The translations under genes and the position numbers were made by a program. Positions 36,087-44,490 of a stretch of 49,229 nucleotides of DNA are shown piece after piece. The stretch's first letter is position 1; each line of letters begins with the position of its first letter. Below the pieces are notes generated by a model. That model ran no database searches and was not told the DNA's origin. It was given only the letters and a program-made list of their open reading frames with translations. Source of the DNA: Lachnospiraceae bacterium (GTDB lineage: Bacteria; Bacillota; Clostridia; Lachnospirales; Lachnospiraceae); contig JAFUYB010000025.1 in NCBI GenBank assembly GCA_017470735.1, forward strand, positions 1 through 49,229. The letters run 5' to 3'.

Positions 36087-36126
36087 GGCTTATGCCTGCG
36101 AAGAAGGAGTTTCGCAGGCATAAGCC
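36087..36126. repeat. 16-bp perfect hairpin after the XRE gene
   Basis: GGCTTATGCCTGCGAA and its exact complement (36087-36102 and 36111-36126) around an eight-base loop. There is no U-run after it on the minus strand. Confidence 0.65.
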
Positions 36127-36242
36127 CACACCAAAACAAAAGTTGGTTGGCAATAGTAATATGGTCAATCTGCTCTGTGCCGTCTGATAACAATCATTGA
36201 TCCTGCCCCAGTCCGGCTGTCATTGAAATCCTCCGGCAACTG

Positions 36243-36488
36243 TCACTCGACTTTGATCGATACTTCCTTTCCCATCGATCCTGCAACCTTTACCAGAAAA
36301 TCCAGGCTCGGATTGTATCTGCCGCTCTCCATGCGGGAGATGTTGGATTTTTTCGTGCCGCAGAGCTCTGCGAGGCTCTGCTGGGTCAGATTGACACTCA
36401 TCCGCGCCGCCTTCAGCTGCGACGCAATCTCAGCACGCGCCGAAAGGGTCTCCTTGGGCACAATGCCGTCTGCATATCGTTTTTTCAT
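36243..36488 (-). CDS. XRE-family HTH regulator (HigA-like)
   Basis: An 81-residue protein with a C-terminal Cro/C1 helix-turn-helix (IASQLKAARMSVNLTQQSLA, ELCGTKKSNISRMESGRYNPS) and the end LDFLVKVAGSMGKEVSIKVE, which resembles HigA-type antitoxins. No RelE/HigB toxin gene lies on either side, so it is an orphan or a simple repressor. ATG at 36488 starts MKKRYADGIVPKE; an in-frame ATG three codons upstream is an alternative. Its promoter carries a perfect 18-bp palindrome, so autorepression is likely. Confidence 0.85.
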   Translation of the reverse strand: MKKRYADGIVPKETLSARAEIASQLKAARMSVNLTQQSLAELCGTKKSNISRMESGRYNPSLDFLVKVAGSMGKEVSIKVE

Positions 36489-36560
36489 CACACACACCTT
36501 TTGCTCTGCCGACTATTTTGTAGCCACCACTGCATCGGCCGGAGCTTCAACACGCGTTTA

Positions 36561-36589
36561 ATATTATCATATATGATAATGTTTGTCAA
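36561..36589 (-). promoter_or_regulatory. XRE promoter with palindromic operator
   Basis: TTGACA (36584-36589), 17 bases, TAATAT (36561-36566) on the minus strand. The perfect palindrome ATTATCATATATGATAAT (36563-36580) covers the -10 box and most of the spacer, a position where a bound repressor would block polymerase. Confidence 0.8.
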
Positions 36590-36590
36590 T

Positions 36591-36618
36591 AAAAAAATGC
36601 AACTTTGTGGAAGTTGCA
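36591..36618 (-). terminator. intrinsic terminator upstream of the XRE promoter
   Basis: TGCAACTT/AAGTTGCA (36598-36605 and 36611-36618) followed on the minus strand by seven T (complement of 36591-36597). It is a second barrier after mecA. Confidence 0.8.
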
Positions 36619-36671
36619 CAAAAATCAGGCGGTTTGTTGGTTAGGTTTGCTGTAGGCGGACGCTTCAAAAT

Positions 36672-36730
36672 AAAAACACATCACGACGGCTGCTAACGCT
36701 AAATGCCGAGTGATGTGTTTTTTATTTTTT
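36672..36730. terminator. bidirectional terminator after mecA
   Basis: AAAAACACATCAC and GTGATGTGTTTTT (36672-36684 and 36710-36722), with an inner CGGC/GCCG stem and T-rich flanks on both strands. Confidence 0.8.
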
Positions 36731-36802
36731 CGCTGTATCCATCAAAAAACCTCTCACCGCCCGTGCAGCAAGAGGTCTTTGGATTTCATTGACATTTATA
36801 TC

Positions 36803-37486
36803 CTACAAGCTCTCCAGCTCCCGGAGGGCATGCTTTTTGATCATTTTGGTCGCGTGTTCTTCGACGCCGTAGGTCGCGGGACCGGTGGCGTACATATTGG
36901 TGGAGTACTCTGCGATCGCGAATACGGTGTGGGCGAGCTGCTTTTTTGTCTGGTTCAGGCTCATGATCAGGTAATAGGTGTCACGGTATTTCAGCAGACG
37001 GGACGGAACCTCGGGCTGCGAAAGCGATTTTGCCAGACGGATGCAGTGGTCGAGGCTTTCAAGCTCCGCCCAGATCTCCATCTCGATCATATCGTCGTCG
37101 GAGCCTGCCGTCAGCACGCCCTGCGCAGGATCCACTGCAGCATTCTGCGCGCGCAGACGGCTCTGCTCGATGGCTTCCTGGAATTCCTTCAGACGCTCCT
37201 TGAACTGGGTCAGCATCGCGTGGATCGCGGCATTCTGGTCATCCGAAATCATCAGCGACACATCACCGTCCTTCATCACCGTAAGCTGGACATTCAACGC
37301 CTCGCCGGTCGTCTGGAAATCCACTTCATAGCGGGCCTGCTGCAAAATATACCGTAAAAATTCCTCCGCCTTGCCGCGGTTGTCCATCAATTCATCTAAA
37401 TCTATGCCCTGCGCGTTCATCTCCTCACGGCTGATCAGGCACCGGATCGAATTGTCATTGATCTTCGTAAACTTCAAAGAAATCAC
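36803..37486 (-). CDS. mecA: MecA-family ClpC adaptor protein
   Basis: A 227-residue protein with the N-terminal MecA pattern (LKFTKINDNSIRCLISREEM, GIDLDELMDNRGKAEEFLRYIL), a charged acidic linker, and a C-terminal domain with LESLDHCIRLAKSL and YYLIMSLNQTKKQLAHTVFAIAEY-like strands. MecA adaptors bring substrates to the ClpC-ClpP protease. The clostridial form is divergent from the Bacillus proteins, so the family call is firm and the exact substrates unknown. It is monocistronic, with terminators on its 3' side and a candidate promoter at 37526-37553. Confidence 0.8.
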   Translation of the reverse strand: MISLKFTKINDNSIRCLISREEMNAQGIDLDELMDNRGKAEEFLRYILQQARYEVDFQTTGEALNVQLTVMKDGDVSLMISDDQNAAIHAMLTQFKERLKEFQEAIEQSRLRAQNAAVDPAQGVLTAGSDDDMIEMEIWAELESLDHCIRLAKSLSQPEVPSRLLKYRDTYYLIMSLNQTKKQLAHTVFAIAEYSTNMYATGPATYGVEEHATKMIKKHALRELESL

Positions 37487-37525
37487 CCCACATCCACTCT
37501 CAAACCTATTCCGCTTTCCCTATAT

Positions 37526-37553
37526 ATTATATCGACCGCCAATATCAATACAA
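37526..37553 (-). promoter_or_regulatory. candidate promoter of mecA
   Basis: TTGTAT (37548-37553), 16 bases, TATAAT (37526-37531) on the minus strand, about 40 bases before the start codon. Confidence 0.5.
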
Positions 37554-37658
37554 TTACGCAATTCCCCGAAAAATTGTTTAGTTAGAGAGCATTATAATAT
37601 GAAATCACGGATATGTCAAAAAGTATTTTGTAAGCGGCTGTCCAAGAGTTCGTCCACA

Positions 37659-38282
37659 TCACTGATGCTTTGCCACGGTATTCTCATTCTCAAAACATAC
37701 GGTTATGATTCCTCCGTTTTCCTCCATTTGCCGCATCTGTATGTTCCTTCCATTATATAAGAAGAAACAGCTTTCATTCTCCCGCTCTGCATTTGCCTTT
37801 ATGTCAAAATAATCCAGGTCTCCAAGCATCTTCGGCAGGGGTATTCCTGTCAGTTTTGTCATTGCTTCTTTAAATGTCCATACATATAAAAAAGCCTCTG
37901 CCGATGCTCCAGTCAGTTTTTTTCTCTCCCCGTCCGTGAAAAAATGACTGCCCGCCAGCCTTCTGACCCGCTCCGGCCGCAATCGTGAAATCTCCTCGAC
38001 ATCAATCCCGACCGGCGCATCCGCAATTGCCACATAAACCAGCGCGCCGCTGTGGGAAATGGAGTAAGTCCGTCCTCCAGGCTTTGCGTCCCATGCCTCA
38101 TACGAAAATGACCTGCCCTTCCCATTCGCCTCCAAAAGATAATATGCCAAGATTCTCTGTTTCCGATGAAGCTCATTCCCAGACGCGTCCACCTTTTCTT
38201 TTCCACGCAAAGAAAGCGCATCATACATCTGCTGATACGCCTTTCTGTCATAAACTGTTGTGTTCGCGTGATATATCTCCAT
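37659..38282 (-). CDS. Sfp-type 4'-phosphopantetheinyl transferase
   Basis: A 207-residue enzyme that moves phosphopantetheine from CoA to carrier-protein serines. The motifs are SISHSG, VGIDVEEI (metal-binding Asp-x-Glu), FTDGERKKL and WTFKEAMTKLTG. ATG at 38282 has AGGGG seven bases upstream; the frame opens nine codons earlier without a site. This is the two-subdomain Sfp/AcpT type rather than AcpS. No polyketide, peptide-synthetase or carrier-protein gene lies in the window, so the target carrier is unknown. Confidence 0.9.
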   Translation of the reverse strand: MEIYHANTTVYDRKAYQQMYDALSLRGKEKVDASGNELHRKQRILAYYLLEANGKGRSFSYEAWDAKPGGRTYSISHSGALVYVAIADAPVGIDVEEISRLRPERVRRLAGSHFFTDGERKKLTGASAEAFLYVWTFKEAMTKLTGIPLPKMLGDLDYFDIKANAERENESCFFLYNGRNIQMRQMEENGGIITVCFENENTVAKHQ

Positions 38283-38353
38283 TACCTGTCCCCTCAGCCT
38301 TGTCAGCAAGACCGAGTATATAGTGTTTCGACGGTATACATACTGCCGTTATA

Positions 38354-38844
38354 TTAAAATTTCAGCGTTCCTACAATCATATCTATAATGGCATTGCAAT
38401 ATTCAACATATTTTCCATTTTCATCCATAGTATCATAATATTCAACGATATCCCACCATTCCTCTTCCGTATATTCGTCTTCATCCATTATTTCCGTGTT
38501 CTCAAACGCAAGCCTTCTATTTCTCACCAAATAAGGCGCGTTCAAACCCAAATGGCAGATCATTGAACATTCTATCTCATTTCTATTATCACTAGAGCTA
38601 TGATATGGATATACTTTACCATCTATTCTGTAGCGGAATGATTTTTCAATTCTCGCACTAGTAAGTTCAGGCATGGCTTCATCGAACCAATAAATCCCTG
38701 TTCTGATACGAGTTCTTCCCTTAATTTCTGTCGATTTCCATACTCTAAATCGTCATATGTGGCTTCTCTGCCATTCTCAGCCTTAAAAGACTTTTTCTAA
38801 TCTGCCAGCCACTTCGGTTCTGGATGTTTATTAATTCGCCGCAT
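38354..38844 (-). pseudogene. broken Septu PtuB-like HNH nuclease gene
   Basis: The frame begins at ATG 38844 (AGGAG eight bases upstream) as MRRINKHPEPKWLAD, then a TAG at 38797-38799, then KKSFKAENGREATYDDLEYG and RQKLREELVSEQGFI. This is the N-terminal pattern of the TIGR02646 / PtuB HNH family. After about 38690 the reading shifts by one frame into ARIEKSFRYRIDGKVYP and HLGLNAPYLVRNRR, which fits the family's C-terminal part. The central CxxC and HNH core that should come between is missing. So there is a nonsense codon, a large internal deletion and a frameshift. The last 106 codons remain open from an internal ATG at 38674, but no nuclease can be made. Confidence 0.75.
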
Positions 38845-40140
38845 TCATTTTTCTCCTGCGTTTCCGACCTATCATAACCCTCATACCGGCAACACAATCA
38901 TTATGTCCCATGGTCAATTCGTCTATTTCATCAGCTTCTCTTTCGGCTGATTGCAAATCTCCTTTTTCATACGCTTCATACATGTTTTCAATATGCTCCA
39001 TCACTATGTGTGACATTCGGCCGGTGTCCATTCCCTCTTCTAAAATTATATTCGAATCCCAGCCAAAGTATGATCCACATATTGCTTCAATTTGGCCCTG
39101 ATCACCTCTCCGCAGGGAATACACTTCAAAATCATCCCCAGCCTCACCTAATACTTGGGGAGAATGCGTAGTCAAAATAAATTGTACATTGGGAAATGTA
39201 TCATGCAGCATCCCGACAACTTTTCTCTGCCAGCCAGGATGAAGATGCAGATCCACCTCATCAATCAATACAATGCCCTCTCCCATATTGGGATTTAACA
39301 GTACTCCGTCATTTGCGATTGACATCCGCCGGGCTATATCTCCAAACAGTGCTATCGTACATTTTTCGCCATCAGAAAGCTGGCTGATATTAAGACTTTC
39401 TCCATCCTTTTCAATAAGCAATGTATCATTGACACGATCTATACGCACGCCCGTGAACTCCGGAAACATGGCCAGCATGGCCTTGCGAACCGCTGTAAGT
39501 GTAGGCATTTCCGCATTTTCATTTTTTATACCCGCGCGGTGAAGTGCTGCTATTGTCTCGTTCTCCAAGTCCTCTTCCCGGCGAAACCACTTAAAAAAAC
39601 TTTTAAAATCTATGCGATTTTCTATAGCATTGTTAAAAGCATCCAATTGGTTTATTATCTCATTGTCTGTACCAAAATCAGCATCAATCACAGCCCTATT
39701 TACCCCATAGTTAACAAATATCGGCATCGACCGTTTCATCGTTTCAGCCATATTGCCTTCATCATCGTAAACCGCTGTGCTGACATATTGTTCTTTAAAC
39801 GTGTTGACAATATCCGTGAGCATACCGTTATTATGCGTTTTCTTGCCATTATTATCTATACACCTGAAATAGCATTCCGTATGATCATTTATGGAAAAAC
39901 GGCTTCTATTCTTGCTTTTTCGGTATGGTCATAAATATCATCCAGCTCAAGTTCCGCCAGCCTTCTCTTTGTGCCCTGCAGTTTCCCGATAATATTCGCA
40001 AAAAGCAGATCCACCGCGCGTAGTATAGATGATTTTCCAACACCATTGATTCCGAAAAAAATAACACTCTTCCCACTAAGGTCAATGTCAATGTTCGGTA
40101 TTCCTCTGAAGTTTTTAAGACTTATTTTCTGTATTCTCAT
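38831..40140 (-). pseudogene. Septu PtuA-like ATPase gene split by one frameshift
   Basis: The N-terminal part (40140 to about 39889) starts MRIQKISLKNFRGIPNIDID with Walker A in FFGINGVGKSS, then stops at TAA. The rest continues in the next frame: SINDHTECYFRCIDNN runs into the segment from about 39823, with the ABC signature QLSDGEKCTIAL, Walker B GIVLIDEVDLHLHP, and the switch His in LTTHSPQ. Adding one T to the T5 run at 39895-39899 restores a 436-residue SMC/RecF-like ATPase of OLD/PtuA type. It overlaps the PtuB-like gene by 14 bases. All catalytic motifs are intact, so loss is by this single lesion (or it is a sequencing error). Confidence 0.82.
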
Positions 40141-40192
40141 CTACAATACCGCCCTAATCCCAAAATCTATTTACAGCCTAAATAACTATCTC

Positions 40193-40201
40193 ATTATACC
40201 A
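40193..40201 (-). promoter_or_regulatory. extended -10 promoter of the Septu-like pair
   Basis: TGGTATAAT on the minus strand (TG-n-TATAAT), about 55 bases before the ATPase start. No good -35 is seen, as is common with extended -10 promoters. Confidence 0.5.
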
Positions 40202-40457
40202 CGAAAGTATGAGGAAAATCCACATTTACTTCTACTACAAAGAAACCACTCTGCATGAACGCCGTTCCGGAATCAACCTTAGTGAAAATGAGGTCATGGT
40301 AATCGAAAGTTCAATCTATCGTCTTGTCGATGGAAGGTCCTGCTTACCATCCACTTCGTACGAGCTGAATTTATGCTCGCTTATATTCGCAACGCCACCG
40401 TCTCCAACTTACTCAATTCTCCCCAGCATAACTGGGGGATTAGAATTCATTCAGCCA
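40202..40457. other. intergenic region between the zinc-ribbon gene B and the Septu-like pair
   Basis: A 256-base stretch without a supported gene. A plus-strand frame from 40209 lacks a ribosome site and runs into the antisense of the zinc-ribbon gene. A hairpin CCCCAG/CTGGGG at about 40418-40435 could be a weak end for the polysaccharide transcripts, but it has no U-run. Confidence 0.4.
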
Positions 40458-40679
40458 TTACTTCCTTCCCGTCATCCAAACTTGGAAACCTGCGCCACTG
40501 CCGTATATCATATCCCAACAGTTATCACAAATCTGACCCACCCCTTCATAATAATTTTTCCTTTGTTCCACAGGCATATCCCTTGAAATATCTACTGCCC
40601 TGTGGCAGATGACACAGTGTTCCGTCTTCTTCTCGCTTTTCTCCCGCTTGTGAAACAGATTGATGATCTTTTCAAACAT
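40458..40679 (-). CDS. small four-cysteine zinc-ribbon-like protein (copy B)
   Basis: A 73-residue protein with CVICHRAVDI and ICDNCWDMIYGS knuckles and the middle MPVEQRKNYYEGVGQ, nearly the same as copy A at 2492-2722. ATG at 40679 has AGGGAG seven bases upstream and overlaps the PGT-SDR stop by eight bases, so translation is coupled to that enzyme. The N-terminal 20 residues are basic and amphipathic (MFEKIINLFHKREKSEKK). A zinc site is inferred from the two CxxC pairs; the function is unknown. Confidence 0.78.
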   Translation of the reverse strand: MFEKIINLFHKREKSEKKTEHCVICHRAVDISRDMPVEQRKNYYEGVGQICDNCWDMIYGSGAGFQVWMTGRK

Positions 40680-42294
40680 GTTCCTTCTCCCTGTCATCCT
40701 GTCCAACGGTTCTTTTCATCGATGTCTCAAAATCCACAATCTGATATTCCAAGCCTTCGTATCGACTCAGTTTTCCATCATAACATATGTTCCCAAACGC
40801 CTTTCTGACCATTTTCCCTACTTCCCCAGGCATTATTCCCGCCATAAATACGGCTGGCTCCAACAGTTTAACCATATGCATGTGATTTCCAGATACTTTT
40901 CCTGCCTCCTGCATAAGTTTCGATACCAAAACATATTGCCTGTTCTGCGGGAAATAGATTCCTCCTTCTCCAGACAGCGTTAAAAGACATATGAACTCAC
41001 ACAAGTTTTCAATGTAAAGTACCGACCTGCAGTTACCATGTTGTGGAAATACCGGTATCCACTTTGCCATTTTTACCAACACAAAGAAATTTCCTTTAGC
41101 TCCCTTTCCATATATCATGGGTGCGCGAATGACTGCGACATGAAACGACTCATCCGCAAGCTCCCTGGTCTTTTGATCTGCCCTCCATTTGCTGTCAGCA
41201 TATATTCCGGATGGCGCTGGCATCGTATACTCATCAATCACTTTTCTTCCATACAGATCAGACTCTCCGTAGATTGTTAATGAACTCATAAATATAAACT
41301 GACTCACACCATTTTCCTTCGCCCTCTGCGCCGTCCTGACCGCAAGATCTGTATTCACCTCGTAGTAGCGTTTTCTTTCTGTTTCTGACAACCGTTCCGT
41401 GTCTACATGGGCAATACCCGCGACATGAAACACCGTATCATAATAAGAGAAATCATAATCTCTCCATGCGTCATCCATCATGTTTATAGTGTCTATAGCA
41501 AAACAATCCATATAATGCTTCCCTGCATATTTTTCAAAGCTTTCACCCACATAGCTTCCAGCTCCTGTGATCAATATCCTCTTTTTCTGCAGATGATCTC
41601 TGCGAATATGAAATTTCTTTTTATATCCATATTCTTCAGATTCAATGTTATTTAAACTTTCTTTCCAGATCTGATCCCTATGGCTTCTGCCAATCCCTCC
41701 CTCCGCAACACCATCATGCATCAGAACGCTGGCAATCGTCCGCAAAAAAATAGCGGCATCCATCATGAACGCCGCCATTCCGCCTTTTCGGAGTATCTGA
41801 ACATATTCTCCGTCAATTCTCGCTTTCTCCGGTATTTCCAATTCATCCCTTCCTCTGATCTGCGCTAATCCGGTAAGCCCGGGTAATATTGCATTCACAC
41901 CATATTTCTCACGCTCCGCCACTAAATCATTCTGGTTCCAAAGAGCAGGACGCGGTCCGATGATGCTCATCCTTCCCCGGAGAATGTCCCATATCTGTGG
42001 AATCTCATCAAGTGATGTCCTCCTCAATACTCTTCCTGGCCTGGTCAGATACTTTTCCGGATCTTCCAGCAAATGCGTGGGCACATCATGCGGTGCACTC
42101 ATATACATCGATCTGAATTTGTGGAGATGAAATATTCGTCCATCTTTCCCCACTCTTTTTTGGACGAAAAACACTGGTCCGGGATCATCAATATAAATGA
42201 TAAGCGATATCACCCCAAACAAGGGTGACAGCAATACCAGTCCGATAAAAGACAATACCCTGTCAAGAAACGGTTTCACTATTTTCTCATACAT
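40672..42294 (-). CDS. fused phosphoglycosyl transferase and NAD-dependent SDR epimerase/dehydratase (copy B)
   Basis: A 540-residue protein with the same two-domain layout as copy A. The first part (about 1-190) has a re-entrant membrane helix near the N-terminus, DPGPVFFVQKRVGKDG, the Asp-Glu pair in SLDEIPQIWD, GPRPALWNQ and PGLTGLAQIRGRDE. The second (about 240-540) has TGAGSYVGESF, FHVAGIAHVDTE, MSSLTIYG and a YADSK Tyr/Lys pair. It lacks the N-terminal extension of copy A. ATG at 42294 overlaps the previous gene's stop by eight bases. The first enzyme of a second glycan; whether the two copies make the same first sugar is unknown. Confidence 0.9.
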   Translation of the reverse strand: MYEKIVKPFLDRVLSFIGLVLLSPLFGVISLIIYIDDPGPVFFVQKRVGKDGRIFHLHKFRSMYMSAPHDVPTHLLEDPEKYLTRPGRVLRRTSLDEIPQIWDILRGRMSIIGPRPALWNQNDLVAEREKYGVNAILPGLTGLAQIRGRDELEIPEKARIDGEYVQILRKGGMAAFMMDAAIFLRTIASVLMHDGVAEGGIGRSHRDQIWKESLNNIESEEYGYKKKFHIRRDHLQKKRILITGAGSYVGESFEKYAGKHYMDCFAIDTINMMDDAWRDYDFSYYDTVFHVAGIAHVDTERLSETERKRYYEVNTDLAVRTAQRAKENGVSQFIFMSSLTIYGESDLYGRKVIDEYTMPAPSGIYADSKWRADQKTRELADESFHVAVIRAPMIYGKGAKGNFFVLVKMAKWIPVFPQHGNCRSVLYIENLCEFICLLTLSGEGGIYFPQNRQYVLVSKLMQEAGKVSGNHMHMVKLLEPAVFMAGIMPGEVGKMVRKAFGNICYDGKLSRYEGLEYQIVDFETSMKRTVGQDDREKEHV

Positions 42295-43228
42295 GCCTAT
42301 TGACCATATCAAAAATCATACTCTCATAACTCATTTTCCGCAAATCCTTTTCTTTAACAGGACGAAACGGCAGCTCAAGAAAATCTTTCACTTTCGTTAT
42401 GCTATCCTCTCCCAAAATAAAATAACGACTTGGATCATAATGTTCAAAAAATTTTATATTTTTATTATTTGTAATGCATTTTTTCTCTTGAAATATACAT
42501 TCCATCTCCCGCATCGTAATACTTTTTTGTCCTTTGGGTAATATACTTAGAATAGCCTTACTTTTACTAACCATATCTAAATACCTGCTGTATGGCATTA
42601 TCTTCTTATAATATCTTTTCCAAAAAATCAAAAAACTTCTGTCGGGACTGATGTGGAAATCTGTCCTTAATCCCATTCTCTCAAATTCCTTTTGTATCCG
42701 CAGCACATCTTTTGCCCTCCCCTTGTCCCGACCAACATAAACAATGTCAAACCTCGTCTTCCGGTTTCTTTTTCCTTTCGGAAGTCTAAAACAAGAAAAG
42801 TAATATGGATTTTGTAAATTCATATCATACTGCTTTGCATCATCCGAATCATAAGTCCACTTCTCTATTGACCGGTCTGTAACAAGATTCGGATTCAATG
42901 TTCTGTTTACTCTGTTTTCATAAACCAGCAAAATCCTTGCTTTCGGTCTGATTTCCCGTAACCACATTAAAAATTCCGCGCATATCAACGGATCTGATAC
43001 GATATATATTTTGTCATCTGTGTCTCTTAGTTTGGGATTAAACCAAATTACTTTTGGAAGGTTTAAAAAAAACCATACTTCTCTTACCAATCTCAACAAT
43101 AAACAATAATCTCTATAGGGAATCACAGTTTTAAATCCGCATCGGCGAATACCCTCCTGCCAATATTCGTTCCCCCGCTCTCTAGCCCGGATCATACAAA
43201 TTCCATTTTTATCATTTGTCAGACACAC
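42287..43228 (-). CDS. putative glycosyltransferase-like protein of the polysaccharide cluster
   Basis: A 313-residue soluble protein. The middle has a Rossmann-like strand FDIVYVGRDKGRAKDV, and the C-terminal half has YLDMVSKSKAILSILPKGQKSITMREMECI, a pattern seen in GT-B proteins where a Glu in the last part contacts the nucleotide sugar. No family is named with confidence. It starts at a GTG overlapping the GT4 stop by ten bases (an ATG lies 11 codons in) and its stop overlaps the PGT-SDR start. A transferase adding a later sugar fits its place in the operon. Confidence 0.6.
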   Translation of the reverse strand: MCLTNDKNGICMIRARERGNEYWQEGIRRCGFKTVIPYRDYCLLLRLVREVWFFLNLPKVIWFNPKLRDTDDKIYIVSDPLICAEFLMWLREIRPKARILLVYENRVNRTLNPNLVTDRSIEKWTYDSDDAKQYDMNLQNPYYFSCFRLPKGKRNRKTRFDIVYVGRDKGRAKDVLRIQKEFERMGLRTDFHISPDRSFLIFWKRYYKKIMPYSRYLDMVSKSKAILSILPKGQKSITMREMECIFQEKKCITNNKNIKFFEHYDPSRYFILGEDSITKVKDFLELPFRPVKEKDLRKMSYESMIFDMVNRHV

Positions 43229-44412
43229 TTCTTGTATACTTCCTCCATCTTCATCCGAACCTTTTCAGATGAGAATTTTTGAATTCTTCTTTTTGCCCGC
43301 CGCCCCATCACATGCCTCTTTTGAGCATTCCTACACATCCATACAATGGCTTTTGCGATATCCTTAGAATCAGGGCTTGTCAAGATACCGTTTTTTCCGC
43401 TTTCAATCAGATCCACATTCCCGCGTATCTTGGTTGCAATACATGGAACCCCTGCCGCCATTGCTTCCATTAGCGCAACAGGCAGCCCTTCTCGCAGCGA
43501 TGGAAAAACAAAAATATCCGCCACTTGGCATAATTCCGCTATATCCGTCCGATAACCCAAAATATGCACATTTGAGCGACAGCCATTTGCTTCTGCCGTC
43601 TTTTTCAACATATTTTCCAATTTGCCTTTTCCAGCAATATAATAATGTAGGCTTTTATTATTCAATTTTCCCATTGCCAATATCACGGCTTCATGATTTT
43701 TGTTTGCGCTCAATTCCCCCACAGAAAGAAGCATTATGTCTTTTTCACCTAATCCAAGTTCCTTTTTCTTTTCAGACATATTGAATACAGCTTTTCCGAA
43801 TTTTTCTATGTCTATACCTACTCCGGGTACATATAAAATATCTTTTATCTTAAATTTTCTTTTTGCCAGCCTATAGTCTTCTGCATTTAGCGTAATTAAA
43901 ATATCCGTGTATCTGCTCAGAATATATTCCATCGGATAATAAATCAGCCAATTCTTAAACGGCGCTCCCTTATAAAAATGAAACCCATGTGCCGTATAGA
44001 TGATTTTTAAATGATGTTTTTTTCGAAATTTTCCAGCCACAATTCTCGTAATCGCTGCCCCAATCGGAGAATGGCAATGTATTATGTCAAATCGTTCTTT
44101 TGCTACTAATTCTTTCATTTGCTTGACTGAGCGGAACTGCTCTCTGATATTTTTAGGATTTCTGGAAAAATCGATCTGTTTGATTTTGACACCTTTGGCC
44201 TTCATTTCCTCTGCAAAAATTTTTATATTTTTTTGAGGTGTATTGTCTTCCTCTGTACAAAAATTCGCAGCCAGCGTCACCTCATATCCAAAGGATAAGA
44301 GAATATCCATATTGCTCCTGTTGAAATTATCCAGCATTGATGCTACGGATGCTGTTAATAAAGCCTTTTTCATTTGCGGATGTTTGGATTTAGTATTTTT
44401 ATCATCACACAT
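43219..44412 (-). CDS. GT4 family glycosyltransferase, paralogue of the region-1 enzyme
   Basis: A GT-B enzyme of up to 397 residues. It has CHSPIGAAITRI, YTAHGFHFYKGAP, LLSVGELSANKN and the donor motif REGLPVALMEAMAAGVPC, all matching the gene at 1276-2511. The start is uncertain: ATG at 44373 (MKKALLTASVASML) matches the paralogue best, while ATG at 44412 adds 13 polar residues; neither has a strong ribosome site. The 5' end is duplicated beyond the Phd-Doc genes at 45246-45308, so the region just upstream is recombinant. Confidence 0.88.
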   Translation of the reverse strand: MCDDKNTKSKHPQMKKALLTASVASMLDNFNRSNMDILLSFGYEVTLAANFCTEEDNTPQKNIKIFAEEMKAKGVKIKQIDFSRNPKNIREQFRSVKQMKELVAKERFDIIHCHSPIGAAITRIVAGKFRKKHHLKIIYTAHGFHFYKGAPFKNWLIYYPMEYILSRYTDILITLNAEDYRLAKRKFKIKDILYVPGVGIDIEKFGKAVFNMSEKKKELGLGEKDIMLLSVGELSANKNHEAVILAMGKLNNKSLHYYIAGKGKLENMLKKTAEANGCRSNVHILGYRTDIAELCQVADIFVFPSLREGLPVALMEAMAAGVPCIATKIRGNVDLIESGKNGILTSPDSKDIAKAIVWMCRNAQKRHVMGRRAKRRIQKFSSEKVRMKMEEVYKKCV

Positions 44413-44418
44413 TTTAGG

Positions 44419-44447
44419 TTGCTTTTATCCTACCCCCGTGCTATGAT
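44419..44447 (+). promoter_or_regulatory. promoter of the Phd-Doc module
   Basis: TTGCTT (44419-44424), 17 bases, TATGAT (44442-44447), then the antitoxin start at 44491. It begins within eight bases of the end of the GT4 gene's 5' region. Confidence 0.6.
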
Positions 44448-44464
44448 GTTTAAAAATATCATCA
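44444..44464 (+). promoter_or_regulatory. candidate Phd operator
   Basis: Inverted pair TGATG/CATCA (44444-44448 and 44460-44464) with an 11-base AT-rich spacer, overlapping the -10 box and start site. Phd-type antitoxins autorepress from such sites. Confidence 0.4.
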
Positions 44465-44490
44465 CACTACAGGATCAGGAGGTATATAGA

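Noticed and set aside
38354..40140. Retron with ATPase and HNH effector
   Set aside because: The effector pair can accompany retrons, but no reverse transcriptase and no msr/msd-like region is seen nearby; a stand-alone Septu-like pair explains it better.
40209..40586. Plus-strand frame starting MRKIHIYFYYKETTLHERRS
   Set aside because: No ribosome site, and most of its second half is antisense to the conserved zinc-ribbon gene; the first 55 codons alone are not convincing.
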